Part shown: one piece after another, positions 46,627 through 59,684 of the stretch
Position numbering within the stretch: position 1 is the stretch's first letter
Layout of the letters: every line of letters starts with the position of its first letter
NCBI GenBank assembly: GCA_030549205.1
Contig: JAUKTV010000014.1
Span: forward strand, 62,001-126,000
Source: Apiosordaria backusii
Taxonomy: Eukaryota; Ascomycota; Sordariomycetes; Sordariales; Lasiosphaeriaceae
Length of the DNA stretch: 64,000 nt
Direction of reading: 5' to 3'
Notes under the pieces: model-generated
The model's database searches: none
What the model was told of the DNA's origin: nothing
Seen by the model: only the letters and a program-made list of their open reading frames with translations
Made by a program: the position numbers and the translations under genes

Positions 46627-47615
46627 TAAAGTTATATTAATATTATTATTATTTTATTATAATATTATTATATTATTATTTTAAAATTATAGACATCTTA
46701 CCTTTTTTTTATTGAAATAAATACTTTATTTTATAATAAATTTTTATTTAATTTATAAACCTTTTTATATATACTACTTTTTCTTTTTATTTAAATTATT
46801 ATAATACTTTCCTTTCCTTTATAACTTTTATTTTTATTATTACTATTTTACTTTTAAACTATTATCTTTGAATTACTTTTTTATTTTAAAACCCTATTTT
46901 TATTATAATTTACTACTATATTTTAAAATATTTATAAACTTATTATTTAGTTATTATTTATTTATTTTATTAATATTTATAAGTTATAAAGTTTGAAGTT
47001 AATAAAATTAAACTTTTTTTAATTACTTATTATTTTATAAAAGTAAATAAAAAAAATTATAAAGTTTATATTAAAGGTAAATTTAATTATAATTAAATAG
47101 ATATTTATTTTATTTTTAAATTTTATTTTTAAATTATTTATTTTTTAACTTTAAATTTTTATTTAAATATTTTATAACTTTAAAAATATTTATTTAATAT
47201 TAAACTTCTTTTTTTAATTTTAAAAGATTTTTAAAAATTGTAATATTAATAAAAATAATAAAAAGTAACTTTTAATATTTAATTAAAATTTATAAATATT
47301 TTATTAAAGTTATTATTATAAATTATTAAACGCTATCGTTTTATTTTATTTTTTTAATATCTTTTACTTAGAATATTTTATTATTATTTTTAAATTAATT
47401 ATTTGAATATAATATAAGTTTTATTAGTTTATTAATTTAAAAATTAAAATTAAAGTATATTTTTGAATAATAATCTTTATTTAATTTATTATTAAGTTTA
47501 TTATAAATTATTTAAATTTTATAGTTTTAACTTTTAATTATATATTATTAAATTATATTTACTTATTTAAACTTTCTTTTCAGTATTTAAAACTTTTTTA
47601 AAAATAATATTATTA

Positions 47616-47924
47616 TCCTTTTTAACTTTTTGTAGGTGTTAGTATTTGGCCTTAGTGTAGGTTAGCGAGGGAGTTATTGGTGTGGTTATAAATAATTTAA
47701 TAGTAAAGGAGGTATTTGGAAGGTTTAGTTGTAATGTTATTATATAATTTTATTATTAAATTTAACGGTAGAAGGTTTAGTTATATAATTATAATAGTAG
47801 CCTTAATTAATTTAAATAGTATATTAGATTAATTATAAAGAGAACTAACGCTAAGTATAGTGTTATAAAAGAATTTCTTTTCTTTTTTAGAAGCTCTACT
47901 TTTTAAAAAGATACAATATTATTA
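47616..47924 (+). mobile_element. Right-end fragment of the 12-bp-TSD family
   Basis: Contains the GTAGGTGTTAGTATTTGG, GGAGGTATTTGGAAGG and AACTAACGCTAAGTATAG segments and the terminal TTTTTAGAAGCTCTAC block. The left two thirds are absent. An inverted fragment follows at about 47940-48190. Confidence 0.6.
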
Positions 47925-49607
47925 TTTTATTTTATATTTCTTTTTAAAAAAAATAGACTTTTTAAAAGAAATTCTTTTATAATATTATATTTAACGTTAG
48001 TTTTAATTAAAGAAAGCTTAATATTGTTTAAATAAACTTAATAGAAATATATTTATTATATAATTTAACCTTTTATTATTAAATTGAATTATAAACTTAT
48101 AAAATAATAGTATAATTAACCTTTTTAAATATATATTTTATATTAAATTACTTATAATCGTATTAATAACTCTTTTATTAACTTACTCTATAACTTTTTA
48201 ATTAATATTATAAATTTAATGTATAGTAAAACTATAAATATTTTAATTATATATTATTTAAAAAATATTTTTAATAATAAAAAAAAAGTTTAAAATTTTA
48301 TTAACTAACTTTTCTTTTAATAATTACTTTTTAAAAGTTTAATTTTATTATTTTATAAATCTTTAAATTCTATCCTTTAAAATTAAATAGTTAAATTTAT
48401 TCAAATAATTATCTTTTCTTTATATTTAATTATTATATTTATAATATAATTAAATTAAATTTTAATAGATTTATAATATAAGAAGTTTTAATATTATTAT
48501 AATACTTTATTGAATGTATTACAAATCTTTATATAAATTTATAAAAAAAGGATTATTTTATTTAATATTGAAGATCGTTTTTAATTGTTTTAAAGTTTAA
48601 GATTTTATAAAAAAACTATTCTTCTTTAATATTGGTTTTATTTTAATCTATTAAGAAAATATTATTTACTTTTTAATTAAATTTATGCGTTTTAATTAAA
48701 AAGATATAAAAAATAAAGAAAGATTTTAAATTAAATGAAAGCTTTATTATTATTATATATAAATAAACTTTAATTATAATATATAAACTATATTATTAAT
48801 TTTTAAACATCATTATTAAACTTTTAAAAGAAAAATAAAAAATAGGACTTTAAACTTTATAAAATAATAAAGATAGTTTTATTATTTAATATTTATATAA
48901 TAAGCTTATTTTCTTTATATTTTTATTATAAAATTTTAATATTAATTTCTTATTTATTATAAATATTTAATAATCATTTTAATTTTAAAATATTTATACT
49001 ATTTTATTATAATTTTTAGATTATTTTATAAAGTTAATATTTATTTATAAATATTAATTATAATTAAAAAAAAATAGAAAATTTTTTATTTATCTTTAAA
49101 ATATAATTATAAATTTTAAAATAAAATGTTAATAAAGTTTTTAATTTAATATTTAAAAAACGCTTTATTTTTTTAAAAAATATAAATATAAATTATGTTT
49201 TTTAATTAAAAATAATAAAGTTAAAAGTTTTATAAAGTTAATATATAAAAATAATAAAGTGTTTTATTATTATTTTTCTAATTATATTTTTAATTATAAT
49301 ATAGTAATATATTTTAATTAGTTAATTTATTATTATTATTATAAATTTATATTTTAAATTATTTTATTTATATAATAATAATAAATTAATAAGAAATATC
49401 TGAGTATTAATCGTGGTTTTAAGCAATTAATTAAAAAAGTTTGAAATAACTTTATTTATATATATAAATAATAGCCTTTTATAAATAAAAGTACTATTAA
49501 AAATATTTATATAAATAAAATTAAAAGTTTTAAAAGGTTTAAAATAACTTTCTAATAAAATATTATTAAAAAGGATTGAAAATTTATTTTTTATAAAGAT
49601 ACATTTG

Positions 49608-50486
49608 TGTCTCTACTTTTTAAAAAAGAATTTCTTTTATAACGTTCTACTTAGTATTAGTTCTTTTTATAATTAAGTTAATATACTAGTTAAACTACTT
49701 ATTATATAGTTAAACCTTTTCAACGTTTCTTTTATTATTAAATTACTTATAACCGTATTAATAACTCCTTTATTAATTTATATTAAAGTTAAATATTAAC
49801 ATTTATATAAAGTTAAAAAAGATCCTACTTACTTTTTTTTACCGTTCTTTTTTTACATTATTTATTATATTCCTCTTTTATATTACTTACTATATTCCTT
49901 TCCTATATTATTTGTTATATTCTTTTTCTATATTACTTACTATATTAAAATTTAGTCGATTATAGTATTAAATATAAATTTATTTTATATAATTTAACGA
50001 TTAAAAGATAGTATTAATATAATAATAATATAAAATTATATTAAAAGCTTATATATATAAGATCTTAAGGTTAAATTACTGTAAGTACTTTAAATCTACT
50101 AATATAATAATAATTATATTTAAAAAAATAATAATAAATAAAATATAAACGTTACTTTTATTAAAGAGTTAACTATACATACCGTTATTACTTTATTTTA
50201 TATTAAATATATTAACCTTTATTGATTTGGATAGGATTTGATTAGTTTTAAATTAAGATATTGGATTGATAATAAAACGATTTAGAAAAAAGCTTTCGAA
50301 AAGAAGGATAAAGTAGAAAATTAGTTAATAAAATTAATTGACATTACGGTAGCAATAATAATGGATAAGACGGCTTAATAGGTTAGGTAATTAGTTTAAT
50401 AGTTATATTAAATAGCTTAAAACTACTATTGTATTGATCGTAAGTATATATATATTACGTCTTGTATATATACTACCGAACTAACA
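49608..50486 (-). mobile_element. Inverted copy of the 12-bp-TSD family
   Basis: On the plus strand it starts TGTCTCTACTTTTTAAAAAAG and ends TATATACTACCGAAC followed by a few bases. The flanks AAGATACATTTG (49596-49607) and AAGATATACTTA (50487-50498) agree at 9 of 12 positions, and all three differences are transitions, as RIP would cause. Confidence 0.65.
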
Positions 50487-50533
50487 AAGATATACTTATT
50501 TATTACTTTATAGTCTTTGTTTTAGGGGCCTAT

Positions 50534-51963
50534 TCTAAGGTTTAATAGTATATATATAAAATATAATATATAAATATTTATAATTAATATAATAGTAAAT
50601 AATAGTTTTAAATTGTTTAATATATTATTAAATTAATTACCAATTAAACTATCTTAATTTATATTATTATATTTATAATTAATATTAGCTTCGTTAACTA
50701 TCCTTTTACTTTATCCTTTTATTTAAATACTTCATATTAATTTTTTATAATTTTTATTTATTTATTGATTTATATTAAAATTAATTAAATCCTATTTGAA
50801 TTAATAAAATTTAATATATTAATTAAAAAATAAAATAATAATAGTAAATATAGTATATATTTAGAATAACGTTTATATTGTTTTACTTTTTACTTTCTTT
50901 TTTTCATATAACTATTATTATATTAATTAATTTAAAATATTTATAATAATTTAACTTTAAAATCTTATACTTATAAACTTTTACTATAATAAATTATATA
51001 TTATTATTATATTAATACTATCTTTTAATTATTAAATTATATAAAATAGACTTATATTTAATATTATAAATAATTAATTAAGTTTTAATATAGTAAGTAA
51101 TATAAAAGAGGCCTCCGTGGTGCAGTGGCATGCACCTAAGGGCCTCTCAAATTGCTGCATTCAATTGAGAGGTAGTGAGTTCGAGTCTCGCGCGGGGTAA
51201 AAAGAGCTGAATTTTCATTGGCCAGTGGCTGAGGTAAAAAGTGGGGCGGGGCCTACTTTTACCGTAACCTACAGACCAATAAGACAGCCCTGCTACCTAG
51301 AAGTACCCACTAGGCGCAGGTACAGCTATAAGGCTATAGCTATACCGAAACCGGCTAAGGGGACGTTTATCAAAGCCTTACAGGGCCAGAGGCGTTAGGA
51401 TAGCTTAGAAGCTGGGTATAAGTGAGGATAAAAAGGTTTTAGTCCAGTTAAAACCTAGATAGGCTAGATAAAAATATATAGGTTTCCTTTTAAAATAGGT
51501 AGTGGCCTTACGGCTTATATATAGCGACCTCTTTAGCTAAGCATAAATAGGCTGATTCCCAATCCACTATGACGTTTAACAACGTTCAATATCATTTTAA
51601 TATAAAAGAGGAATATAGTAGGTAATATAAGAAAGAGGAATGGAAAAAAAAATTGGATTTTTTTTAACTTTATACAGGCGTTAATATTTAGCTTTAGTAT
51701 AGGTTAGTAAAGGAGTTATTAATATAGTTATAAGTAATTTGAGAATAAAAGAAATATTTAAAAAGTTTAATTATAATATTATTTCATAAATTTATTATTA
51801 AATTTAACGGTAAAAAATTAAATTAGATAATAAGTACATAATAAGTATATAATTATAATAGTAATTTCAGGTAGGATATTAAATTAATTGTAAAGAAAAT
51901 TAACGTTGAATATAATATTATAAAAGAAATTCTTTTTTAAAAACTTTACTTTTTAAAAAGATA
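50534..51963 (+). mobile_element. 12-bp-TSD family copy F, split by a SINE
   Basis: Starts TCTAAGGTTTAATAG and ends TACTTTTTAAAAAGATA. The flanks TTAGGGGCCTAT (50522-50533) and TTAAAGGCCTAT (51964-51975) differ by two G-to-A changes. Without the 487-bp SINE and its extra 13-bp duplication the copy is about 930 bp. Confidence 0.75.
51111..51597 (+). mobile_element. tRNA-derived SINE (487 bp) with 13-bp TSD
   Basis: A GC-rich island in AT-rich DNA. Near its left end are a Pol III A-box-like TGGTGCAGTGG (51118-51128) and a B-box GAGTTCGAGTCTC (51177-51189). The D-stem GTGC/GCAC and T-stem GTGAG/CTCGC pair. A CCTCTCAA/TTGAGAGG hairpin lies where the anticodon arm would be, and the acceptor stem is degenerate, so it is tRNA-derived rather than a tRNA gene. 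The 13-bp repeat TAATATAAAAGAG flanks it at 51098-51110 and 51598-51610. It ends ATATCATTTT rather than in poly-A. CpG sites remain, so it is not RIP-mutated. Confidence 0.8.
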
Positions 51964-51975
51964 TTAAAGGCCTAT

Positions 51976-52904
51976 AATTTATAGAATATAGTTTTAAGAA
52001 ATCACTTTTTATTTAAATTTTAAAGAATTTTAAAAATTAAAAATATAATTATTAAAATATTATAAATAATTTATAAAGTTTAATAAACTTTAAAATTAAT
52101 TAAATTATCCTTTAACTTATTTACTTATTAAAGTATATAAAATATCATATATTAATTAGTAAATATATAATAAAAATTAAATATAAACTTTATTATAAAA
52201 AATATTATAATATATTTATAAAAGATGATATCTCTCTAAAAAGTAAAGTTTCTAAAAACAAATCTAATAATTTATTCATTAAAAGTACTATTAAGTAATT
52301 AGAAAAGTAAATTATTATTTATAACTTCTTAATATACTAAATTAAATAAGCTACCTTTAATTTAAAAAGGCTATATTATATTTCTATTTATAAAAGGCTT
52401 TTATTAAAAAATATAATTAATAATATATAATTTATTAAAATTAATATTCTTAAGGTTTAAATATATTTATTCTTTAAATAAAAGACTATAATACTAAAGC
52501 CTTTTTTAGAAAAGCCGTTAATTTAAATAAAGAAGGTTTTATTAAATTAAAAGTAATAAAAAATAATTAAATTATTATAAATTATTTTCTAAATTAACCG
52601 AAATAGCTTTTTCTTTATAATTGTAAATATAATAACTATCTTTTAATAATATTAAATATATCCAATATAATTATTAAATATTAATTTACTTATTTTTCTT
52701 CTTTTTATTAATATTACAACTTTCCTATATTAAAATAATTCTATAATTTTAAAATAATATAGTAAAAGGTATTATAAAAAGCCTATAGTTCTTAAATACT
52801 ATTTTAAAGGTTTAAAGTTATTTAAAAATACTAGCTTTTTAAAAGCTTTATAATAGTCTCTATAAAGTTTAAATAAACGATTTATAAATTATTAAATGTA
52901 AGTA
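51976..52904. other. AT-rich relic DNA
   Basis: About 930 bp of degraded sequence with a short inverted scrap of the 12-bp-TSD family near 52228-52262 (CTCTCTAAAAAGTAAAG). Nothing else is recognisable. Confidence 0.4.
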
Positions 52905-53740
52905 TTCGAATAGGTATGGCCAATTATAGGCCTAAGGACCCTGTAATTAGTGCTCACACACTAGCTTACAGTGCAGCGGAAGTCTTACGCGTAATACCTA
53001 TAGCTCAATACTGGGGTACTAGAATACAGTACCTTGTAGGTACTACAGGACAGAAATATAATAGGTAAACAATTGTATTGTAGTACTAGCCTTCTATAAA
53101 TCTACTATAATATTCTCTATAGTATAGTTCGTACTCGACCTCTACCACATACCTACCGACTAACATACAGTACCTTACATACCCCAGCGGATAAATAGGT
53201 TAAAGTACAGTTTAGTTAACTCCAAAGTTTACTAAGCCCTATAAACCACTTACTAAGCCCTCTATAGCTCCCGACCTATAGGGCCTACAGGCCTATAATT
53301 TAATATAATAGCAATATACCTACTTAACTATAGGCCTACTAATCCTAAGCTAATTTAACCAGCCCGGTAGTTAACTACAGGTCTTACAGGCAGTTAAGTT
53401 AATATAATTCACAGCTCTTTAAAAATCGACTCACGGCTATATAAAAGGGCCGCAAAACCGAACACCCCTAACCTAAAGTATAGGTTAACGTAGGGTTAAG
53501 GTTAGGCCACTTATATTACCTATAGTAGTAGGCCTTAGCAGCCTAAATATAAAATTATAGGCAGTTTAGCCTACTAGTTAGCAGGACGCAGGCCTTTAAA
53601 TAGCCCTACAGTAAAATAAGGTGCCGGGCAATTACCGGGTAGTTGACGGGTAGGCTTTCCAACTTAAGCTTCCACCACGTAATATAATAGCAGCCACCTA
53701 CTGTAAACTTAGAAGTCACAGGGACCTAGTTTAACAGTAA
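52905..53740. mobile_element. Less-mutated repeat element (sibling at 60.9-63.3 kb)
   Basis: About 840 bp of intermediate GC, rich in CTA/TAG and ACC motifs, for example GTGCCGGGCAATTACCGGGTAG near 53620. No open frame. The segment 52920-53560 aligns with 60861-61121 plus 63028-63340 once C-to-T and G-to-A changes are allowed. That makes it a repeat family rather than unique sequence. Ends not defined. Confidence 0.65.
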
Positions 53741-56700
53741 GTTAATATATTTTTAAAACCTATTAACATTATATTTAATTGTTTAAAACTATATAAATTA
53801 ATAAATATAAAGTAATAATAATAAAGTAAATATATTTTAAATTAATACAAAGATTAAATTATATTAACAATTATAATAAAGGCTTTCCTATTAAATACGG
53901 TAAATTATAATAATAAAAGATAATTATTTAATATATTAATTCTATTTAACGTTTATAAATTAATAACTATTTTACTTTTAACTTCTCTATTTATAATCCT
54001 TTAAACTACAAAAATTAAATATATATATAATATTATTTTTATTTTAAATTTTATCTTCCTTTACTTATATAGTCCTTTAAATATTTTATTAAAAATTACT
54101 TTATTATATTTATTAACAAAATAAAAATATAAGGCTATTTTTTAAATTTACTATCTTTTTATTAAAGGGATTTTTATTATTATTTTTTTAAAAATATTTA
54201 TAAAATGTTTGATCTTTTTAAAGCTTGAAAAATATTTAGTTAAAAGTTTAAAGTAATAAATTATATTTTAATTACTTATATAAATATATATTCCTTTAAA
54301 TATAATTTTTTAAGGTAAAACTTTTTTATTTTAATATTAAAGGTTAACTATTTTTTTAAAACCTTCGGTTTATTTTATTAGAAAAGTTAATACTTGCTAT
54401 TCTTAATAATATAATTTTTATAATTTAATATACTATATTATTAAATAATATTTTATTATTATTAATTAAATCGTCTTTAATACTGAATAAATCATTTATA
54501 TTAATTATTAATCCTTTTTAAATATCAAAAGGTTACGGCTTTTATATTTTTTATTATAGGAAATTTTATATTTATAATTAAGGAAGTTATTTAAAAAGTT
54601 AAATCTATAATAAAATAAATACTCTTTTATTAAATAAAACTATAATTTCTTATACGGTTTTAATATTTTTAATAGTAATATTAACTTTAACCTTAATTTT
54701 AAATTTAATTTCCTTATATTTATAATCGATATTAACGTTATAAAAGTTAAGGAAATTATTATTAAAGAATAATTCTATATCAAAATATTTAAGTATTTAA
54801 ATACCTTTTATAAACTTTATTAAAGTTAGATTATTATTTATATCCTTTTTTAATATAAAAAAGTTAAAAGTTATTTATTTTTTAATTTAAAAGTTAAATA
54901 TTTCTATTCTTTTAATCTCTTTATCTCTTTTTTTATAAAGTAATTAAATTTAATAAGTAAAGTATAGTTAATAATAGACCTTTTTATATTATTATTTATA
55001 TAAATTTTAATATTTTTAATATTAAATTAAAGGGAAATAGAAATCTTTATATAAGTAAAATTAAAAAAGGACTAGTATTAATTTACTTTATTAAATTTAT
55101 TTAAATATAAAGTCTTTATTATCAGTCTTATTATATTTAAGGCTTTTTTTATGACTATTATTTTAATTTTAGGTTTAATATTAAATTTAAAATTCCTTTT
55201 CTTTTCAACTTTCAAATAGGTTTTAAGGTATTTAAATAGTATATTTTTAAATTCGAATTACTTTTAATAATAATTATAAATCTTTCAATAAGGATTATTT
55301 AAAGACTTTTTAAAAACTCTATAATTAAATATTTAAAGTGCCTTTATATATTTTTTTAATATTTAATTACCGTTACTTTTAATTCAAACATTAAGTAATA
55401 CTTTAAGTAAAATTTACTTATATTAATTATATAAATATAATAATTATATTCCTTTAACTTATTAATAATAATATTAAATTATTAAATTTAAATTTATTAA
55501 TATAGTTTATATTATTTCTTTTTTTATAATTACTTTAATATAAATGTTTATAATCTCTATTGTATTTATTATAATTATAACCTTTATTATTTTTATTATT
55601 ATAGTTTTAATTTTAATCTTAATCTTTATTATTATCTTTTTAATTTTTAAAGAAATTATAATAATAATCGTAATTACTATTTTTATTATAGTCCTTTAAT
55701 TTATTATAATTTCGATTATTATTATAATTATAATACTAATCTTTAATTTTATTATAATTATAATTGTACTATTTATTTTTAAATTAATTATTTTCTATAA
55801 TTAACTTCTATTATAGAAATAAGTTTTATTTTTAAAATAAGCTTTAAATAGTTTTTAAAAAGTAAATATTGTAAATAAAAGAAGTCTTTATTAGTATACC
55901 TTATTATATAAAAAAATTAATAGTTTTTTTAATAAAATAAGGTATTTTATTTTAATTATAAATAGTAATATTACTTTTACTTTTTTAATAGTAATTATAT
56001 ATTAAATAAAGGTTTTTATTTTAATTAAAGCTTATAAATATTACTTAATATAAAAGTTAAAGGAATTTTAAATCTATATTATAGTATTATATTAATTAAT
56101 TTAATTATCGGTAAAAATACTAATTATTTAAATATAATATAATATCCTTTAACTTTATAAAATAAAAGCTCCTTTATTATAAATAATTATTTTAAAAGTA
56201 AAAGATCTTTCTATAAAAGCCTTAGTAATATTAAAGATAAATCAGTTTTAAAGAATAAAAATAAAAGTTTTAAAACCTTACTTATAAAAAGAAGTCTTTA
56301 TATTATAACAATGTTTATTATTTTACTATATAATTATAAAATTATTAAAAAAAGTTTAAAAGAAAGTAAAAATTTAATATTTATAAACCTCCTTTATATC
56401 TTTATCTTTAAGGAATAAATAGATTTAATTAATAAAGTTAAAAACGTTTATAAAAATAAAATTTTTATTATTTAATATTATTTTACTTTTCTTGAAACTA
56501 TTATATAATAAATTAAATTACTTAATATTTTTATACTTAATTTTAATATAATTTTAATTAATTTTATCTAAAATGTTATAAATTCCTTTCTTACCGTTTA
56601 TTCTTTTCTTTTCTTTATTATTATTATTATTATCGTTCGGTTTTCCATTTAAATTACTAAACCTATTAATTTACAATATAATCTTATTTAATCTTTAATT

Positions 56701-58860
56701 ATATACTTTATACTTAGTAGTTATTTTATTAAACCTTAATACCTCTTTTATTTTAAAATTATTAATAAAGGAAACCTTTTTAAAAGGTCTTAATTCTTTA
56801 GTAATTTTTATTATAAAAGTATTATATTTGATTTTAAAAGAGACTACTATATTTTCAACTATTTATTCGATTACTTTTATATAAGTTATTAGTTTATTAT
56901 TAACGTTAATAATATAGTTTAAAGGTTATTTATTATATTATTATAATTATCCCTTTATTAATAAACTAACTTTTTATAAAATTTAAAATCTCTTTATATA
57001 TCTTAAATTTACTACTTTAAACTTCTAATAAACTTATTATTATTATTAATTTTATTGTTTATTACTTTATTATTTATTTTTAATTTAAAAAGTTTATTAT
57101 TAGTAAATTTAAGTTTCTTTTTTAAAATACTAATTTATAGTTTTTATTTAAAATTATTAATATAGTTTGTTATCTTTTATTAGTAATAATTTAAAATTAT
57201 TATAAAACTTTTACTAATATCCTTAATTTCCGAATCTAACTTTTATTTAAAATATTCCGTTTTATTATAAAAATACTTAATTATAATAAAATTATTACCA
57301 AACTTTTTACGTTCAATTTTTCTATTTATAATAGGGACGTTAAATATATTAAATATTTTATTATTTAAAAGGTCGTTTTAATTAATGTTGTTAAGTTTTA
57401 TAATTTAAAATTCCTTATAACTATTAAAGTAAACAGGCTTTATTATTTTACTTTAACCTTTTAGTAATAAAGTAATTACCGTTTTTATAAAATTATTTTT
57501 AAACTTAAATTACTTAAATAGGGACGTAAATTTATTTATAAAGTTTTAATTAATAATAAATAGGTTATAGGTTAATTAATTATTAAATTATTAAAGCTTT
57601 AATATAAATTATTTTTTCGTTAATAGTATTATAATATTAAACTTTAAGGTTAAGTTATTTTAAATTATTCCAAGTTATGTATTAAATAAAAGTAAATTTA
57701 TTATATTGGAAAAAATTTAAATAGAAAGTATATTAATTTTAAGACTTATATTAATATTTATAAATAAATCGTCCCTTTTATTTAGAAAGGTTTTAAGTAT
57801 ATTTAAGTTAGCGACTATAATATTACTTTAATATTAAAAAAGTTAAGTAAAATAGTAAAAAAGTCGATTAGAATAGTAAATAAGGAAATAAAATTTTAAG
57901 TAAGTAAAAATTATATAGAAAAAGAAATTTTTATATTAATACTTTATATTTATTATTACCTTTTATACATTTATTAATTTACTATTTATTATTATTTATT
58001 TACTTAAAGTAAAATACTTAAGAAGGGAAATTTTTATAAAGAATAAAAATAAAGATTTTCTAATTTTTAATATCTATTACTTTAATGTATTTTTATTAAA
58101 GAGGGTCAATATATACCTTTTATAATAATCGTCTTTATTTATTAAGTACCTGAATTTATTAATAAAGTAAAAATAAACTGAATTTAAATATGGTAAACGG
58201 TAATAAGGCTATATATATAAAAATATTATTAAATATTTCGATTTGTTCATAGTAAAAAATGAAGGATAGGAATTAATATAAAATAACTTACTTTAAATAA
58301 TATAAATAAAATATTGAATTTATTAATTTTAATAATAATTATTATAATATTATAAATAAATTATTACGTTAATGTATTAAAAACATTTTAATAATAGCTT
58401 AAATTAATAAGTTCGCTTTAATCGGTTAAATCTTAATAATAGCATTCGCCTTTTTAAGCCTTATAATAGTACAATTAATTTATGAAAATAAAACTATTTA
58501 TAAAAGTATTAATTATAATTACATTTACTATTTAATATAGTAGTTAATTAATATAAACTAATAGGTTAAAAAAAGGTGTAGAAAAAGGTAATAATTTTAA
58601 AATTAAATTTATCAAATAGTACGCTTTAAAATAGGATATATAAAATAATAGGTCTCTTTAATTAGGCTAATTGTAAGGTATAGCCAAATAAGAAAAATAA
58701 AATAAAATAAGGGCTTATGAATACCCTTATCTAACCACTTTAAGTGTCACTATTTAAATACTTTATTTTTATAAGGAGCTGGTATTATATAATATATATA
58801 ATATACTATAATCATATAACCTGCAATACTCTATTAAATAGTTAGTCTTTCTTTTTTATA
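53741..58860. mobile_element. RIP-degraded transposon relic 3
   Basis: About 5.1 kb with no open frame and extreme AT content. The block 55540-55800, read on the minus strand, looks like a decayed low-complexity coding stretch of AAY/TAY codons (Asn/Tyr-rich), so the element probably coded on that strand. Another less-mutated patch (58640-58760, GAATACCCTTATCTAACC) may mark an element end. Class undetermined. Confidence 0.45.
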
Positions 58861-58929
58861 ATTTATTATTATTAATATTATTATAACTTATAATATTATT
58901 ATTATTTATTAATTTTAAATCTATTTATT

Positions 58930-59310
58930 ATTAATCTACCGGTGTAAATGTAAACCGATTACCTTTTATTTAAATCGAAAAAGTTTAATATATTAATTAG
59001 AAAGTAAAATAATTATAATAAAGATAGTTAATATTGAAATAGAATCGAAGTTTATATCCTTTCAATTTTACTTTCTTTTTATAATATAACTATTATTATA
59101 TCGATGACTGTAATAAAATTTATTTAATTTTAAAATTCTATATTTATAGGCTTTTAATATATTTATTTATATATTATTATTATATTATTAATATCTTTTA
59201 ATTATTAAGTTATATAAAATAGATTTATATTTAATATTATCGTCGATTTAGATTTAATATAATAAATAATGTAAGAAAGGGATAGTACTGAAAAGTAATA
59301 AATAGTAGTT
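58930..59310 (+). mobile_element. Middle fragment of the 12-bp-TSD family
   Basis: Contains the central segments (AAGTTTAATATATTAATTAG, TAACTATTATTATATCG, AGGCTTTTAATATA, AGATTTATATTTAATATTA). Both termini are missing. Boundaries approximate. Confidence 0.5.
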
Positions 59311-59565
59311 TTAATGGTTTAAATTAATATATTTAAGGTCCTACTTCCTTATTTATACGTTAGCCGGTTTATTAAAAACCTATATTATATAATACCGATA
59401 ATTAATTTCGAGATTAAAGGAGAAATTTAAAGTAATATATAAACTTTTTTACTATTATTAAGTTAATATAGTGATTATTAAAATTAAATTTATATTTGTT
59501 TAAATAAACTATATTATTATAAACATTTAATATAAATAAAAACCTAAACAGCCTAATAGTAATAA

Positions 59566-59568
<3 letters not shown>

Positions 59569-59594
<26 letters not shown>
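59569..59594. repeat. (AT)n microsatellite
   Basis: About 13 uninterrupted AT dinucleotides in the degraded region. Seen directly. Confidence 0.9.
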
Positions 59595-59599
<5 letters not shown>

Positions 59600-59684
59600 G
59601 TTTTTATAATATAGGTTAAATTAATGAGGTTATAACTGGAATTAAAATTATATAGTAGTATAAAATCATATAAACTATATTACT

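Larger units (their letters stand above)
45568..49595. mobile_element. RIP-degraded host transposon relic 2
   Basis: Paralogue of 39280-43611, interrupted by copy D (45735-46626) and by fragments at 47616-47924 and about 47940-48190. No open frames. Comparison with relic 1 supplies empty sites for two insertions. Confidence 0.6.

Noticed and set aside
51111..51197. Functional tRNA gene
   Set aside because: A and B boxes and two stems are present, but the acceptor stem has mismatches and the anticodon region is not a normal 7-nt loop. The 13-bp duplication around a 487-bp unit fits a SINE.
52893..53755. 12-bp target duplication around the 52.9-kb element
   Set aside because: Candidate flanks TTAAATGTAAGT and TTAACAGTAAGT differ by non-transition changes and do not clearly abut the element, so I do not claim them.
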